Shown: positions 42,647-52,333, counted from the first letter of the stretch. The stretch: 64,000 nucleotides of DNA from an uncultured Bacteroidia bacterium (GCA_902790635.1 CADASN010000008.1:1-64000); one strand, 5' to 3'. Program-made: numbers and translations. Notes: generated by a model from the sequence alone, not told the origin.

Positions 42647-43987
42647 ATGGGCAAACCCAAGATCTTCGTGCTTGATACCAATATCATCCTGCACGATCAC
42701 AAAGCCATCCGCAAATTCCGGGACAACAACCTCGTGATCCCGGTCGCGGTGATCGAAGAGATTGACAAGTTCAAGAAAGGTACCGACACGCTGTCCTACA
42801 ACGCGCGCGGTTTCATGCGCGACCTGGACCGGATCACCGCCGGCAAGAACTTCGGCAAGGGCGGACTCCCGATCGGCAAGAACCTCGGCTGGATCAAGGT
42901 CGAGCCCAACCATCCTTTCGACGAGGAGCATGCCGATTTCTTCAAGGATGACATCCCGGACCACCGCATCCTCGCGACGGCGATGTGGGTGCGCGACTTC
43001 AATCCGGGCACTTTCGTGGCGCTCGTGACCAAGGACATCAATCTCAGGATGAAGGCCAAGGCCATCGGGATGGAGGTCCAGGACTACCTGACCGACCGGG
43101 TCCAGGAGGATCGGCTCGAGGAGGCCCAGCGCGAGGTGCAGGCGATGGAGGTGGACGGCGACGTGCTGCAGGAGCTGGCCTACGGCCCGGACAAGTCGGT
43201 GGACTGGGAGCGTGTGCTGAAAGTGCATCCGCAGCCCAACCAGATGTTCCGCTTCAACTGGAAGGGCGACCGCGACGACGTGGTCTGCGCCCGCTATGAT
43301 GCGCCCCGCGACCGGATCGTGCTGGTCAAGAACCGGGAAGCCTATGGCATCCGTCCGCGCAACGACGAGCAGAAGTTTGCGCTCGATGCGCTGCTCAATC
43401 CCCAGGTGGAGCTGGTCTCCCTGACGGGCGGCGCCGGCACGGGCAAGACGCTGCTGGCCCTGGCAGCGGCGCTGGCCCAGGAGCATGACTATGAGCAGAT
43501 CTACCTGTCGCGGCCGACGGTGGTGCTCGGGAATCAGGACCTGGGATACCTCCCCGGCGACCAGAAGCAGAAGATGAGCCCTTTCCTCCAGCCCCTGATG
43601 GACAACCTCAACGTGATCAAGCACCAGTTCCGCCCGACGTCCAAGGAAGCCCAGCGGATCGACAGCATGCTGACCCAGGAGAAATTGATCATCGAGCCCC
43701 TGGCCTACATCCGCGGCCGGAGCCTGGGCAAATGCTTCTTCATCATCGATGAGGCGCAGAACCTGACCCCGCACGAGATGAAGACCATCATCACCCGCGC
43801 CGGAGAGGGTACCAAAATGGTCTTCACGGGCGATATCTTCCAGATCGACCAGCCCTACCTGGACCAGTGGTCCAACGGTTTGACCCACTTGGGCGAGAAG
43901 ATGTACGGGCAGTCGATCTTCCAGCACGTATTCCTGCGCAAGGGCGAGCGGAGCGAACTTTCCGAACTCGCTGCAAAATTGCTATAA
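42647..43987 (+). CDS. PIN-PhoH fusion protein (YlaK-type)
   Basis: A 446-residue protein joining an N-terminal PIN ribonuclease domain (FVLDTNIILHD, then VIPVAVIEEIDKFK and DHRILATA with the metal-binding Asp/Glu residues) to a PhoH ATPase with Walker A GGAGTGKT (261-268) and Walker B FFIIDEAQNLTPHEMKT. Such PhoH2/YlaK proteins are reported to be RNA helicases with RNase activity. It follows the PurM-like gene by 14 bp and precedes ppdK. Confidence 0.93.
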   Translation: MGKPKIFVLDTNIILHDHKAIRKFRDNNLVIPVAVIEEIDKFKKGTDTLSYNARGFMRDLDRITAGKNFGKGGLPIGKNLGWIKVEPNHPFDEEHADFFKDDIPDHRILATAMWVRDFNPGTFVALVTKDINLRMKAKAIGMEVQDYLTDRVQEDRLEEAQREVQAMEVDGDVLQELAYGPDKSVDWERVLKVHPQPNQMFRFNWKGDRDDVVCARYDAPRDRIVLVKNREAYGIRPRNDEQKFALDALLNPQVELVSLTGGAGTGKTLLALAAALAQEHDYEQIYLSRPTVVLGNQDLGYLPGDQKQKMSPFLQPLMDNLNVIKHQFRPTSKEAQRIDSMLTQEKLIIEPLAYIRGRSLGKCFFIIDEAQNLTPHEMKTIITRAGEGTKMVFTGDIFQIDQPYLDQWSNGLTHLGEKMYGQSIFQHVFLRKGERSELSELAAKLL

Positions 43988-44043
43988 TGAGATTTTTATC
44001 GTAAATTCGCGGCGCGAAAACTAACTTACTATACCTAATATCT

Positions 44044-46770
44044 ATGTTCGAAATGAAAAAACGTGTCTATCGCTTCGGCGGCAAGACGGCCGAAGGCGAT
44101 GGATCCATGCGTGAACTTCTCGGTGGCAAGGGAGCGAACCTCGCCGAGATGAGCAAACTCGGGATGCCGGTTCCGGCCGGTTTCACCATCACGACCGAGT
44201 GCTGTGCTGAGTACTATCAGCTGGGCGGCGGCTACACCGAAGAACTCAAAATGGAGGTCCGCGGCGCCCTGAACGCGACGGAAGCCCTGATGGGCAAGAA
44301 ATTCGGCGATCCCAACGATCCGCTTCTCGTGAGTTGCCGCTCCGGTGCCCGCAGCTCGATGCCGGGTATGATGGATACCATCCTGAACATCGGTCTGTGC
44401 TCCGCCACCATCCCGGGCATGATCAAGAAGACCGGCAATCCGCGTTTCGTGTATGACGCTTACCGCCGTCTCATCATGATGTATTCCGACGTCGTGATGG
44501 AGAAGGCCGAGGGTATCGAGCCCGCCGACGGCCAGGGCATCCGCCAGCAGCTGGACCGGATGATGGCCGAACTGAAAGAGAAGAAGGGCTATGCGTCCGA
44601 TACCGACATCACGGCCGACGAGCTCAAGGAACTCTGCGACAAGTTCAAGAAGAAGGTCAAGGAAGTGCTCGGCGTCGAATTCCCCGACACTCCGCAGGAC
44701 CAGCTCTGGGGCTCCATCGGCGGCGTCTTCAAGTCCTGGAACGGCAAGCGTGCCATCGCTTACCGCCGCATCGAGAAGATTCCCGATGACTGGGGCACGG
44801 CCGTCAATGTCCAGTCCATGGTCTTCGGCAACATGGGCAACACCTCCGCCACTGGCGTCGCCTTCTCCCGCAACCCTGCGACGGGCGACAACCGTTTCTA
44901 CGGCGAGTGGCTGATCAACGCCCAGGGCGAGGACGTGGTTGCGGGTATCCGCACCCCGAACCCGCTCAACGAAGCCACCAAGAACGACCACAACCGCAAG
45001 CTTCAGTCCCTCGAAGTCGCGATGCCTGAGGTCTATGCTGAGCTCGACGGCATCCGCAAGCGCCTGGAGAACCACTTCCACGACATGCAGGACATCGAGT
45101 TCACCATCCAGGAGGGTTCCCTCTGGATGCTCCAGTGCCGGGTCGGCAAGCGTACCGGCATGGCCGCCCTGCAGATGTCGATGGACATGCTCGAGGAGGG
45201 CATGATTGACGAGAAGACCGCCGTGATGCGCGTCACCCCGTCCCAGCTCGACGAAGTCCTCCACCCGATCCTCAACCCGGTCTCCGAGAAGGAAGCCAAG
45301 GTCGTGGCCAAGGGTCTGCCCGCTTCTCCGGGCGGCGCCGTGGGTGCCATCGTCTTTACTTCCGAGGCTGCCATGGAAGCTGCCGCTGCCGGCAAGAAGA
45401 CCATCCTCGTCCGCGAGGAGACTTCCCCGGAGGACATCCAGGGCATGCGTGCTTCCGCCGGTATCCTGACCACCCGCGGCGGCATGACCTCCCACGCGGC
45501 CCTCGTGGCCCGCGGCTGGGGCAAGTGCTGCATCGTCGGCTGCGAGTCCATGAAGATCAACCTCGAGGCCAAGACCCTCACCTTCGCGGATGACAAGAAG
45601 GTTTACAAAGAAGGCGACTGGCTGTCCCTCAATGGTTCCAAGGGTCTCGTCTATGCCAAGCAGATCGAGATGATGGACGCCAGCGAGAACCCGACCTTCC
45701 TCAAGTTCATGAACATTGTCGACAAGTATCGCCGCCTGGGTGTCCGCACCAACGCCGACACGCCGGAGGATGCCCAGAAGGCCCTCGATTTCGGCGCCGA
45801 AGGCATCGGCCTCTTCCGTATCGAGCACATGTTCTACGGCAAGAACTCCGAGACGCCGCTCGCCAAGCTGCGCAAGATGATCCTCTGCACCACCGACCGT
45901 GAGCGCAAGGACGCGCTGGCCGAGTTGGAGCCGTTCATCAAGGCTTCCGTCAAGAGCACCCTCAAGGTGATGGACGGCAAGCCGGTCGTGTTCCGTCTGC
46001 TTGACCCGCCGCTCCACGAGTTCGTCCCGACGACCAAGGAAAAGACCGCCGAGGTCGCCAAGGAGCTGGGTATCAGCGCTGCTGAGGTGACCCGCCGTGG
46101 TGAGAACCTGCATGAGGTCAACCCGATGATGGGTCTGCGCGGCGTGCGTCTGCACGTGGCCTACCCGCTCATCGCCGAGACGCAGTACCGCGCCATCTTC
46201 TCCGCTGTGGCCGAACTGACCCGCGAGGGCTTCCACCCGCAGCCCGAGATCATGATCCCGGTCACGGTGTCCGCCCGCGAGCTGGGCTTCCAGCGCGCCA
46301 TCTGCGAGCGCATCAAGGTCGAAGTCGAGGTGCACAACGAGATGATCATCCCCTACAAGTTCGGTACGATGATCGAGATCCCGCGCGCTGCCCTGACCGG
46401 TGACCGCATGGCCCGTACCGCCGAGTTCTTCTCCTTCGGTACCAATGACCTGACCCAGATGACCTTCGGCTTCTCCCGCGACGACGTGGGTACCTTCATG
46501 GGCAACTACCTCGGCCACAAGATCCTCGACGCCGACCCGTTCCAGACCATCGACACCAAGGCTGTCGGCAAGCTGGTCGAGATCGGTATCCAGGGTGGCC
46601 GTGCCCGCAGGCCGGACCTCAAGTGCGGCGTCTGCGGCGAGCATGGCGGCGATCCCGACTCCATCGCGTTCTTCAACAAGATCGGTGTCGACTACGTCAG
46701 CTGCTCCCCGTTCCGCGTGCCGATCGCCCGCCTCGCTGCCGCGCAGGCCGCGATCAACCAGACGGCGTAA
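44044..46770 (+). CDS. ppdK: Pyruvate, phosphate dikinase
   Basis: Interconverts pyruvate, ATP and phosphate with phosphoenolpyruvate, AMP and pyrophosphate, working in PEP synthesis or in pyrophosphate-linked glycolysis. The 908-residue protein has the N-terminal ATP-grasp (RFGGKTAEGDGSMRELLGGK), the phospho-His in TTRGGMTSHAALVARG (His484), and the PEP-binding barrel (GLRGVRLH, FGTNDLTQMTFGFSRDD) with the catalytic Cys near 862 (CGVCGEHGGDP). Codon use is notably more C-rich and even than neighbours, which fits high expression. It ends at a strong bidirectional terminator. Confidence 0.97.
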   Translation: MFEMKKRVYRFGGKTAEGDGSMRELLGGKGANLAEMSKLGMPVPAGFTITTECCAEYYQLGGGYTEELKMEVRGALNATEALMGKKFGDPNDPLLVSCRSGARSSMPGMMDTILNIGLCSATIPGMIKKTGNPRFVYDAYRRLIMMYSDVVMEKAEGIEPADGQGIRQQLDRMMAELKEKKGYASDTDITADELKELCDKFKKKVKEVLGVEFPDTPQDQLWGSIGGVFKSWNGKRAIAYRRIEKIPDDWGTAVNVQSMVFGNMGNTSATGVAFSRNPATGDNRFYGEWLINAQGEDVVAGIRTPNPLNEATKNDHNRKLQSLEVAMPEVYAELDGIRKRLENHFHDMQDIEFTIQEGSLWMLQCRVGKRTGMAALQMSMDMLEEGMIDEKTAVMRVTPSQLDEVLHPILNPVSEKEAKVVAKGLPASPGGAVGAIVFTSEAAMEAAAAGKKTILVREETSPEDIQGMRASAGILTTRGGMTSHAALVARGWGKCCIVGCESMKINLEAKTLTFADDKKVYKEGDWLSLNGSKGLVYAKQIEMMDASENPTFLKFMNIVDKYRRLGVRTNADTPEDAQKALDFGAEGIGLFRIEHMFYGKNSETPLAKLRKMILCTTDRERKDALAELEPFIKASVKSTLKVMDGKPVVFRLLDPPLHEFVPTTKEKTAEVAKELGISAAEVTRRGENLHEVNPMMGLRGVRLHVAYPLIAETQYRAIFSAVAELTREGFHPQPEIMIPVTVSARELGFQRAICERIKVEVEVHNEMIIPYKFGTMIEIPRAALTGDRMARTAEFFSFGTNDLTQMTFGFSRDDVGTFMGNYLGHKILDADPFQTIDTKAVGKLVEIGIQGGRARRPDLKCGVCGEHGGDPDSIAFFNKIGVDYVSCSPFRVPIARLAAAQAAINQTA

Positions 46771-46785
46771 GCTGCTTTGTTCTGA

Positions 46786-46827
46786 AAAAGAGAATCCCCG
46801 GTGCAATTGAGCACCGGGGATTCTTTC
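46786..46827. terminator. Bidirectional terminator between ppdK and the aldo/keto reductase
   Basis: A perfect 13-bp stem, GAATCCCCGGTGC (46792-46804) with GCACCGGGGATTC (46811-46823), loop AATTGA, A-rich before and T-rich after. It serves both convergent genes. Confidence 0.88.
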
Positions 46828-48001
46828 ATTTCTGCTCCGCGAGGCGGTTACGCTGCTCGCAGATCTCCGACCATTTGGGGTATTGGTCGTAGAGGGCGGC
46901 GAGGTCGGCGAGGATGTCGGGAATGGAGATGCCTTGCGGACAGACTTGCGTGCAGGCATGGCACTGCAGGCAGGCGTGGGGGCGCTTTTCCTCCGGCAAC
47001 TGCTCCAACCGCATCATCGGCGTGAAGGAGAACTGCATCTTGAGGTCGTTGTACTCGGCGATCAGGCCCGGGATGTCCAGCTCCGCGGGGCAGCCCGCGC
47101 AGCAATAGCGGCACGCGGTGCAGGGAACGGAATCCTTCATGCTTTCGGCGATCTCTCCGAGGATCCCGCGCTCGCTTTCGCCGAGCGGATCGGGCCGGTC
47201 GAAGGTGGCCACGTTGTCCGCCATCTGCTCCAGGTTGGACATGCCGCTCAGCACCACCGTCACGCCCGGGATGTCCTGCAGCCAGCGGAGAGCCCAGGAG
47301 GAGGCGCTGGCGCCGGGGCGGAGAGCCTGCAGGCGCGTCTCGGCGGCTTCGCCGGGGTGGGAGAGCTTTCCGCCGCGCAGCGGTTCCATGACGATGACAG
47401 GCAGCCCCCGTCCGTTCAGGAGCTCCATCTTGCGACGGGCGTCCTGCAGGGTCCAGTCCAGGTAGTTGAGCTGGATCTGCACGAATTCGGCTACTTCGCC
47501 GTAGGGACCGTCCAGGATCTTCTCCAGGTTGTCCGCCGTGGCGTGGCAGGAGAAGCCAAGGTGCCTGATCCTGCCCTCTTCCCGCATCCGGACGAAGTAG
47601 TCCAGCATGCCCCAGCGGGGGTTCATATAGTCGTCGAGGCTGTTCTCGCAGATGTTGTGGAAGAGGTAGAAATCGAAATAATCGACGCCGCATTTTTCCA
47701 GCTGGCGCGAGAAAGTGCCTGCCGGATCGAAACGGCGCTGGTGCTGGTGCCCGGGGTATTTGTCCGCAAGCATCCATTTCTCGCGGGGATGGCGCGCGAG
47801 CGCCTCGCCCAGCACGACTTCCGACAGGCCGTCGTGATAAGGGAATGCGGTGTCGAAATAATTGATGCCGTGCGCGATGGCGTAATCCACCATCCGGAAG
47901 ACGGCATCCCGGTCAATGGACTTGTCGGGAAGCAGCGGCAGGCGCATCGCCCCGAAGCCCAGGGTGGACAGTTCCCGTTCTTGGAAAGGATGGTATATCA
48001 T
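46826..48001 (-). CDS. Aldo/keto reductase with C-terminal 4Fe-4S domain
   Basis: A 391-residue oxidoreductase. The N-terminal TIM barrel has GFGAMRLP, the catalytic Asp and Tyr region INYFDTAFPYHDG, Lys in MLADKYPG, and HLGFSCHAT. The C-terminus has two clusters, CTACRYCCAGCP and CLQCHACTQVCPQG, for iron-sulfur binding. Such AKR-ferredoxin proteins are common in anaerobes; substrates are mostly unknown. The start codon ATG ATA TAC CAT lies inside a 101-bp direct repeat: its ATGA is shared with the stop of a DUF389 3' fragment, showing it once followed DUF389 directly. Confidence 0.9.
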   Translation of the reverse strand: MIYHPFQERELSTLGFGAMRLPLLPDKSIDRDAVFRMVDYAIAHGINYFDTAFPYHDGLSEVVLGEALARHPREKWMLADKYPGHQHQRRFDPAGTFSRQLEKCGVDYFDFYLFHNICENSLDDYMNPRWGMLDYFVRMREEGRIRHLGFSCHATADNLEKILDGPYGEVAEFVQIQLNYLDWTLQDARRKMELLNGRGLPVIVMEPLRGGKLSHPGEAAETRLQALRPGASASSWALRWLQDIPGVTVVLSGMSNLEQMADNVATFDRPDPLGESERGILGEIAESMKDSVPCTACRYCCAGCPAELDIPGLIAEYNDLKMQFSFTPMMRLEQLPEEKRPHACLQCHACTQVCPQGISIPDILADLAALYDQYPKWSEICEQRNRLAEQK

Positions 48002-48090
48002 TTCTTCGGGCTGTTGACAATCACCTCTACCTGTTCCACGCCGAGCCGGGCGGTCAGCCAGTTCCGGATGCGGATGCGGTCCGCCTCCTT
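47990..48090. repeat. Direct repeat, left copy (island boundary)
   Basis: 101 bp matching 50875-50975 with four mismatches, all within the first 30 bp, and then 74 identical bases. It contains the last 30 codons plus stop of DUF389 and the first four codons of the aldo/keto reductase. The two copies bound the two-gene island at 48091-50874. Confidence 0.92.
47998..48090 (-). pseudogene. 3' fragment of the DUF389 gene
   Basis: Thirty codons and a stop: ADRIRIRNWLTARLGVEQVE then VIVNSPKK, against VIANSSKK in the intact gene ending at 50883. It has no start and is the remnant of the original DUF389 end, separated from its gene by an inserted island. Its TGA overlaps the aldo/keto reductase ATG. 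Confidence 0.88.
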
Positions 48091-48118
48091 CTTCGACCCT
48101 GCGGTTACGCTACCTCGC

Positions 48119-48655
48119 TTATTTCCGCAAACGGACAATCCTCACGGGCCGGTTCGGGAGTTTTGGGTATAGACAACAAAAAAATTTCGATGAGGGCATG
48201 GCATCTTGAGTATAAAGAACCCCTGGCCTTTCAAAATCCTTGCGATTGCCCTCCTGGACGTAGAGCGTTATGACAGAAATGCCGACAATAATCCGTTGAT
48301 TGGTTTCACAAATTACCCGCGGATAAGGAGCATATAGGTGACCTGCCACAAGAGAATAATGTTCGAAGTCAATTCCCGGCCATTGAAGGATAGTACCGTC
48401 CTCCCAAACGAGGTCTTGCAAAAGAGACTTATCGTTAATGACGAAGGCAAAATTGTCCCCGGAGTATCCCATTCTTTTAGCAAGTGCCCCGATTAGGTCA
48501 AAACTAACGTCCATCGGTCTTCCACTATCATCAGAAAAGAATACGGGAACGAGCGCAGCTTCGTTATTCTCATCGAAAATGCTCTCAAATTTAGTGCAAC
48601 TAGACAGAAGAAGCACGCTAACAGTAATGGTAGTAAGTAATGCAAGCGTTTTCAT
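48119..48655 (-). CDS. Island lipoprotein, unknown function
   Basis: A 178-residue protein with a lipobox (LALLTTITVSVLLLSSC, Cys at about residue 20). The rest, with FDENNEAALVPVFFSDDSGR and DFEHYSLVAGHLYAPYPR, is not a family I recognise. The DNA is clearly more AT-rich than the surrounding genome, as is the protease gene directly before it; the two are separated by no spare base, so they form one unit. A secreted partner or inhibitor of the protease is possible but only a guess. Confidence 0.75.
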   Translation of the reverse strand: MKTLALLTTITVSVLLLSSCTKFESIFDENNEAALVPVFFSDDSGRPMDVSFDLIGALAKRMGYSGDNFAFVINDKSLLQDLVWEDGTILQWPGIDFEHYSLVAGHLYAPYPRVICETNQRIIVGISVITLYVQEGNRKDFERPGVLYTQDAMPSSKFFCCLYPKLPNRPVRIVRLRK

Positions 48656-50833
48656 TTATTCGTCCAAAATATAAATATACAATCTGCGGCGAGAGGCATT
48701 GGGAACAGTCGAATCGGGGAGATATCGCACGTAAAAGTCACCATCTCCAAAAGAGAAGGTTTCAAAATTAGTAGGATTCGGAGTATCCATTGCTGCTGCA
48801 ATTCTCAGATCTCCCGGGCAATCACTACAGCGGGCATAAAACTCAAGATAGATGCTTGAAATAGGTGATCCAGGAGCTGCAAACAATTGGGATCCACGGT
48901 ATAAAGGATAGCCAACCATATGGCCGCCACCTTCAATGGGTTCCATGCTTTCAGAAAACAAAGTCACCACAGTTCCCCCGATAGTGCCATAAAGTTCAAA
49001 TGAAACTTCATCAATGTAATAAGACGAATTATTCGTAATTGTAACATCTATCCCAGAAAGAGCATCCATGATATTTTGTTGATGATACTGTGATGCGACA
49101 CTCAATGCTCCATAGGCATTGACAATGCCATATCCGACTTGATCACATCTTTTACCGGAAGGATACTGGTAGTCTGTGATATATGTGTATCCAGAAGGCC
49201 GGGTCGCACTCCTTTCCATTGCGCGCTTGACCTGACCCTTGTCAAGGTCCGGATAATTGGAGAGAATCAACGCCGCAACACCGGCTACGTGTGGAGCCGC
49301 GGAAGATGTCCCGTTAAATATCTTTGTGTATGCTTTATCTGCAAGATCTGTGGTTGTGGATGAGGTGTTGTACCCGTTGTCCCCTTGACGATCTGTTGTA
49401 TATATGAAGACACCCGGAGCAACCACGTCCAGTGTTGGTCCGTAATTGCTGCTCCACGATTCTCCGTCCGGACTCGAAAGATTCTTTCGTTTTCCATCGT
49501 AAGAGATAGCACCTACAGCAATCACATCGCCGAGATAGCCAGGATATGCGACATTATTATTATCATTGTTAGGTGTGTTTCCAGAGGAGAAGACCACAAC
49601 ACAACCTTTTCCATTCCGACCTAATGTGGCCGCATTGTGAATCGCTGATGTAAGCAAAGAACATTCCGCACCTCCTCCCCAAGAGCAATTTATTACATCA
49701 GCCCCATGCGTCCTCGCCCAGTTGAAGCCTTTTATGGCAGCAGGAAGGTAAATCTCTTCTCCATTGCTAATGGGATTGTAAAACCCAACTCGGATAGGCA
49801 TTATCTTGCACCCGGGAGCTACGCCGCTGATACCTATTGCATTATCTTTAACGGCGCCGATAATACCTGCAACCGCTGTTCCATGGCCTGCCAGACTCTC
49901 CATAGGTGCACCACCATAAACATGGACTGTGTCCACAGCATCGTAACCGGTAACCAAATTGGCAGACAAATCCGGATGGGTCAGTTCAACGCCATTATCT
50001 AAAACCGCCACAATGATATCACTACTACCCTCCGTGATTGCCCACGCCGACTCAGTATTAATGTCGAATCCGGATGTCCCGGAACCATTCTGCCCTGTGT
50101 TCTTCAACCCCCATTGATTGACATAATAGGTGTCATTGGATGCCGACGCGCCGAACCAAAAGAACCCAGGAGATGTGAACTCAAACCACCCTGTCTCATA
50201 AAAAATCGCAGAAAGTTGCATCGTTCCATAGTCTGAATCCTTCGGCCTGCGGACAAAGTAGATCCCTTCGTCAAATCCATCGTAACAAACAACTTTGCAG
50301 CCGAATTCTTGAGCCATTTTCTTCAACGAGGAATATGCGGAACGCCCCCGAAGTTTTACCGAGAATTCATCGGAGACCGACGACAAATGATGTTCGTCGT
50401 TCCCATACATATAGGACACATACTTTACTCCCTGGATGACCAGTAATTCTTCGATCTGGTCTTCAGGGAATTCACCTCCTGACGCTGTTTGTAGGATAAG
50501 TAGATTATATGCGTTGTCTTCTGCCCAGTTCTCGGATAGAGTTGGATTCCATACCTTCCAGCAGGATACATTGTTAAGCTCTTGGATAAACTCCCGGCGT
50601 TCCTGTGTACCTGTAAAACACACAAGAAGGAGGTCTCTGCGTTCTTTCAGAAAGATTTGTTCATCGAAGTAGTAGTAATAGGGGCCAGGGTCATCCACCC
50701 CTTTCGTTTTCAGATGATCTTCTTGTGCAACACTGGGTTGTTGCTGTTGATCTTCTGTCAGATCCAATACAGAGCATCCTAAAGCCAACAATAGGATCGG
50801 GAGAACAAAATGAAGTGCGCTGTGTTTTTGCAT
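48656..50833 (-). CDS. Subtilisin-like serine protease (S8), predicted lipoprotein
   Basis: A 725-residue surface protease. The signal ends in a lipobox (LPILLLALGC). After a propeptide-like region (to about residue 235) the S8 catalytic domain shows Asp in VAVLDNGVELTHPDL, His in GHGTAVAGIIGA, the oxyanion-hole Asn in VVVFSSGNTPNN, and Ser in NGTSSAAPHVAGVAAL. A beta-rich C-terminal part (residues about 600-725) ends RRRLYIYILDE. Base composition is lower in GC than the flanks, and it lies inside the direct-repeat island with a lipoprotein gene. Confidence 0.93.
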   Translation of the reverse strand: MQKHSALHFVLPILLLALGCSVLDLTEDQQQQPSVAQEDHLKTKGVDDPGPYYYYFDEQIFLKERRDLLLVCFTGTQERREFIQELNNVSCWKVWNPTLSENWAEDNAYNLLILQTASGGEFPEDQIEELLVIQGVKYVSYMYGNDEHHLSSVSDEFSVKLRGRSAYSSLKKMAQEFGCKVVCYDGFDEGIYFVRRPKDSDYGTMQLSAIFYETGWFEFTSPGFFWFGASASNDTYYVNQWGLKNTGQNGSGTSGFDINTESAWAITEGSSDIIVAVLDNGVELTHPDLSANLVTGYDAVDTVHVYGGAPMESLAGHGTAVAGIIGAVKDNAIGISGVAPGCKIMPIRVGFYNPISNGEEIYLPAAIKGFNWARTHGADVINCSWGGGAECSLLTSAIHNAATLGRNGKGCVVVFSSGNTPNNDNNNVAYPGYLGDVIAVGAISYDGKRKNLSSPDGESWSSNYGPTLDVVAPGVFIYTTDRQGDNGYNTSSTTTDLADKAYTKIFNGTSSAAPHVAGVAALILSNYPDLDKGQVKRAMERSATRPSGYTYITDYQYPSGKRCDQVGYGIVNAYGALSVASQYHQQNIMDALSGIDVTITNNSSYYIDEVSFELYGTIGGTVVTLFSESMEPIEGGGHMVGYPLYRGSQLFAAPGSPISSIYLEFYARCSDCPGDLRIAAAMDTPNPTNFETFSFGDGDFYVRYLPDSTVPNASRRRLYIYILDE

Positions 50834-50874
50834 ATTCTTTTCTCTATACTATAACGGTTAACGCTAAAAAAAGT

Positions 50875-50975
50875 ATGGTATATCATTTCTTTGAGCTGTT
50901 AGCAATCACCTCTACCTGTTCCACGCCGAGCCGGGCGGTCAGCCAGTTCCGGATGCGGATGCGGTCCGCCTCCTT
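50875..50975. repeat. Direct repeat, right copy (end of intact DUF389 gene)
   Basis: Matches 47990-48090. It supplies the present 3' end of the DUF389 gene and 8 bp beyond the stop that match the first codons of the aldo/keto reductase, which are not used here. This is what would be expected if an element carrying a copy of the target's 3' end had inserted there. Confidence 0.92.
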
Positions 50976-52232
50976 GACCGGCAGGGCGCTCTGGATGATG
51001 GCCACGATCGTCTCCCGACTCTCGCCGCTGACGGCATCGACGCGTTCGCCGCGGGTCAGGGTGACGCTCTGGATGCCCTCATACTGGGCGGCCATCTCCC
51101 GGGCGATCAACGCCGAAGGGAGCTGCGAGTTCTTGTATTGCTGCAGCTCTCCGGAGAGTTCCGTGATCTTGGCTTCGAGTTCTTCGACCTGGCGGTTGTG
51201 GCTGTCGATGATCCCGCGGATGAGTTCGGACTCGGTCATCATCTCATACTGGAAGGCGGCGTCTTCGTGGATGGAGATCTGGCTGCGGACGATGCCGGCA
51301 GCTTCGGCCTGCTGGTAGAGCCGTTCGCGGGCGAGGTCTTCCATCTTCTCGCCGGCCATGAAGATCTCGATGGTGGGAGGGTCCGCCTCAAGATCGATCT
51401 TGTAGTCATAGATATAGCTCTTGCCGAGGTTCTTGTTCTGCTCCACGATGCGCTGGACGCTGCGTTCGAAGTTGTTGTCCCGGATCATCTCGATGCCGGA
51501 CAGCACGCTCGGGACGAGCAGGGCGAGGATGATGACGGCACTCCAGCGGGCGGAACGCCGGCGGAGGGTGGCGTCGGCTTCAAAAGCCAGGGGGAAGTGG
51601 AGATATTTGACCGTGACGACGGTGGCCAGGGCGATGAAAACGCTGTTGATGAGGAAAAGGTAGAACGCGCCCAGGATGAAGCGCAGCTCCAGGTGGGCGA
51701 TGCCGTAGCCGACGGTACAGAGCGGCGGCATCAGGGCGGTGGCGATGGCCACGCCCGGAATCACCGTGCCGCCCCGCTCCTTGCGGGAATTCTCCAGGAT
51801 GCCGGCAAAACCGCCGAACAGGGCGATCAGCACATCGTAGAGGGTGGGGTTGGTACGGGCCAGCAGTTCCGTCTGCTTCTCCAGGTGCAGCGGCGAGATC
51901 AGGTAAAAGAGCGAAGACGCGACGATGCTGATCAGGACCATCACGATGAAGTTCTTGAGCGACTCCTTGACCAGGGTCGTGTCATTGGTGCCCAGGCCGA
52001 GGCCGAACCCGAGGATCGGGCCCATCACCGGGGAAATGAGCATCGCACCGATAATGACCGGGATGGAGTTGAGGTTGAGCCCCACCGAAGCGATGACGAT
52101 GGCGCAGGCCAGGATGAAGACATTGGGACCGCGGAATGCGATGCCACTCTGGATGCGGACGGCAGCAGCTTTCACATCCACATGGTCTTTCATGTTGACC
52201 AGCGACTTGAAGAAATAAGAGACCTTGTTCAT
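50883..52232 (-). CDS. DUF389 family membrane protein
   Basis: A 449-residue inner-membrane protein of the DUF389 (TIGR00341) family, role unknown. About six helices include NVFILACAIVIASVGLNLNS then PVIIGAMLISPVMGPILGFG, the family signature. The C-terminal half has a coiled-coil-like stretch (NRQVEELEAKITELSGELQQ). The start at 52232 (MNKVSYFFKSLVN) is chosen; reading on upstream would only run antisense through the next gene. Its last 31 codons come from the right-hand direct repeat. Confidence 0.9.
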   Translation of the reverse strand: MNKVSYFFKSLVNMKDHVDVKAAAVRIQSGIAFRGPNVFILACAIVIASVGLNLNSIPVIIGAMLISPVMGPILGFGLGLGTNDTTLVKESLKNFIVMVLISIVASSLFYLISPLHLEKQTELLARTNPTLYDVLIALFGGFAGILENSRKERGGTVIPGVAIATALMPPLCTVGYGIAHLELRFILGAFYLFLINSVFIALATVVTVKYLHFPLAFEADATLRRRSARWSAVIILALLVPSVLSGIEMIRDNNFERSVQRIVEQNKNLGKSYIYDYKIDLEADPPTIEIFMAGEKMEDLARERLYQQAEAAGIVRSQISIHEDAAFQYEMMTESELIRGIIDSHNRQVEELEAKITELSGELQQYKNSQLPSALIAREMAAQYEGIQSVTLTRGERVDAVSGESRETIVAIIQSALPVKEADRIRIRNWLTARLGVEQVEVIANSSKK

Positions 52233-52333
52233 TCCGTTCAAACCACTTCTCGAACCACAAATATAAAGAAAAAAATAACTGCTCCAAATGGACGATGACT
52301 GGATGACGCGCTTATGATATGCCCATTTTTCGT

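Noticed and set aside
44035-46959. A 974-codon open frame antisense to ppdK
   Set aside because: A shadow of ppdK, whose catalytic motifs are intact; the antisense text has no signature or start signal.
48091-50874. A complete integrative element with its own integrase
   Set aside because: Only a lipoprotein and a protease are encoded; no integrase, transposase or relaxase is seen, so only the repeat-bounded structure is claimed.
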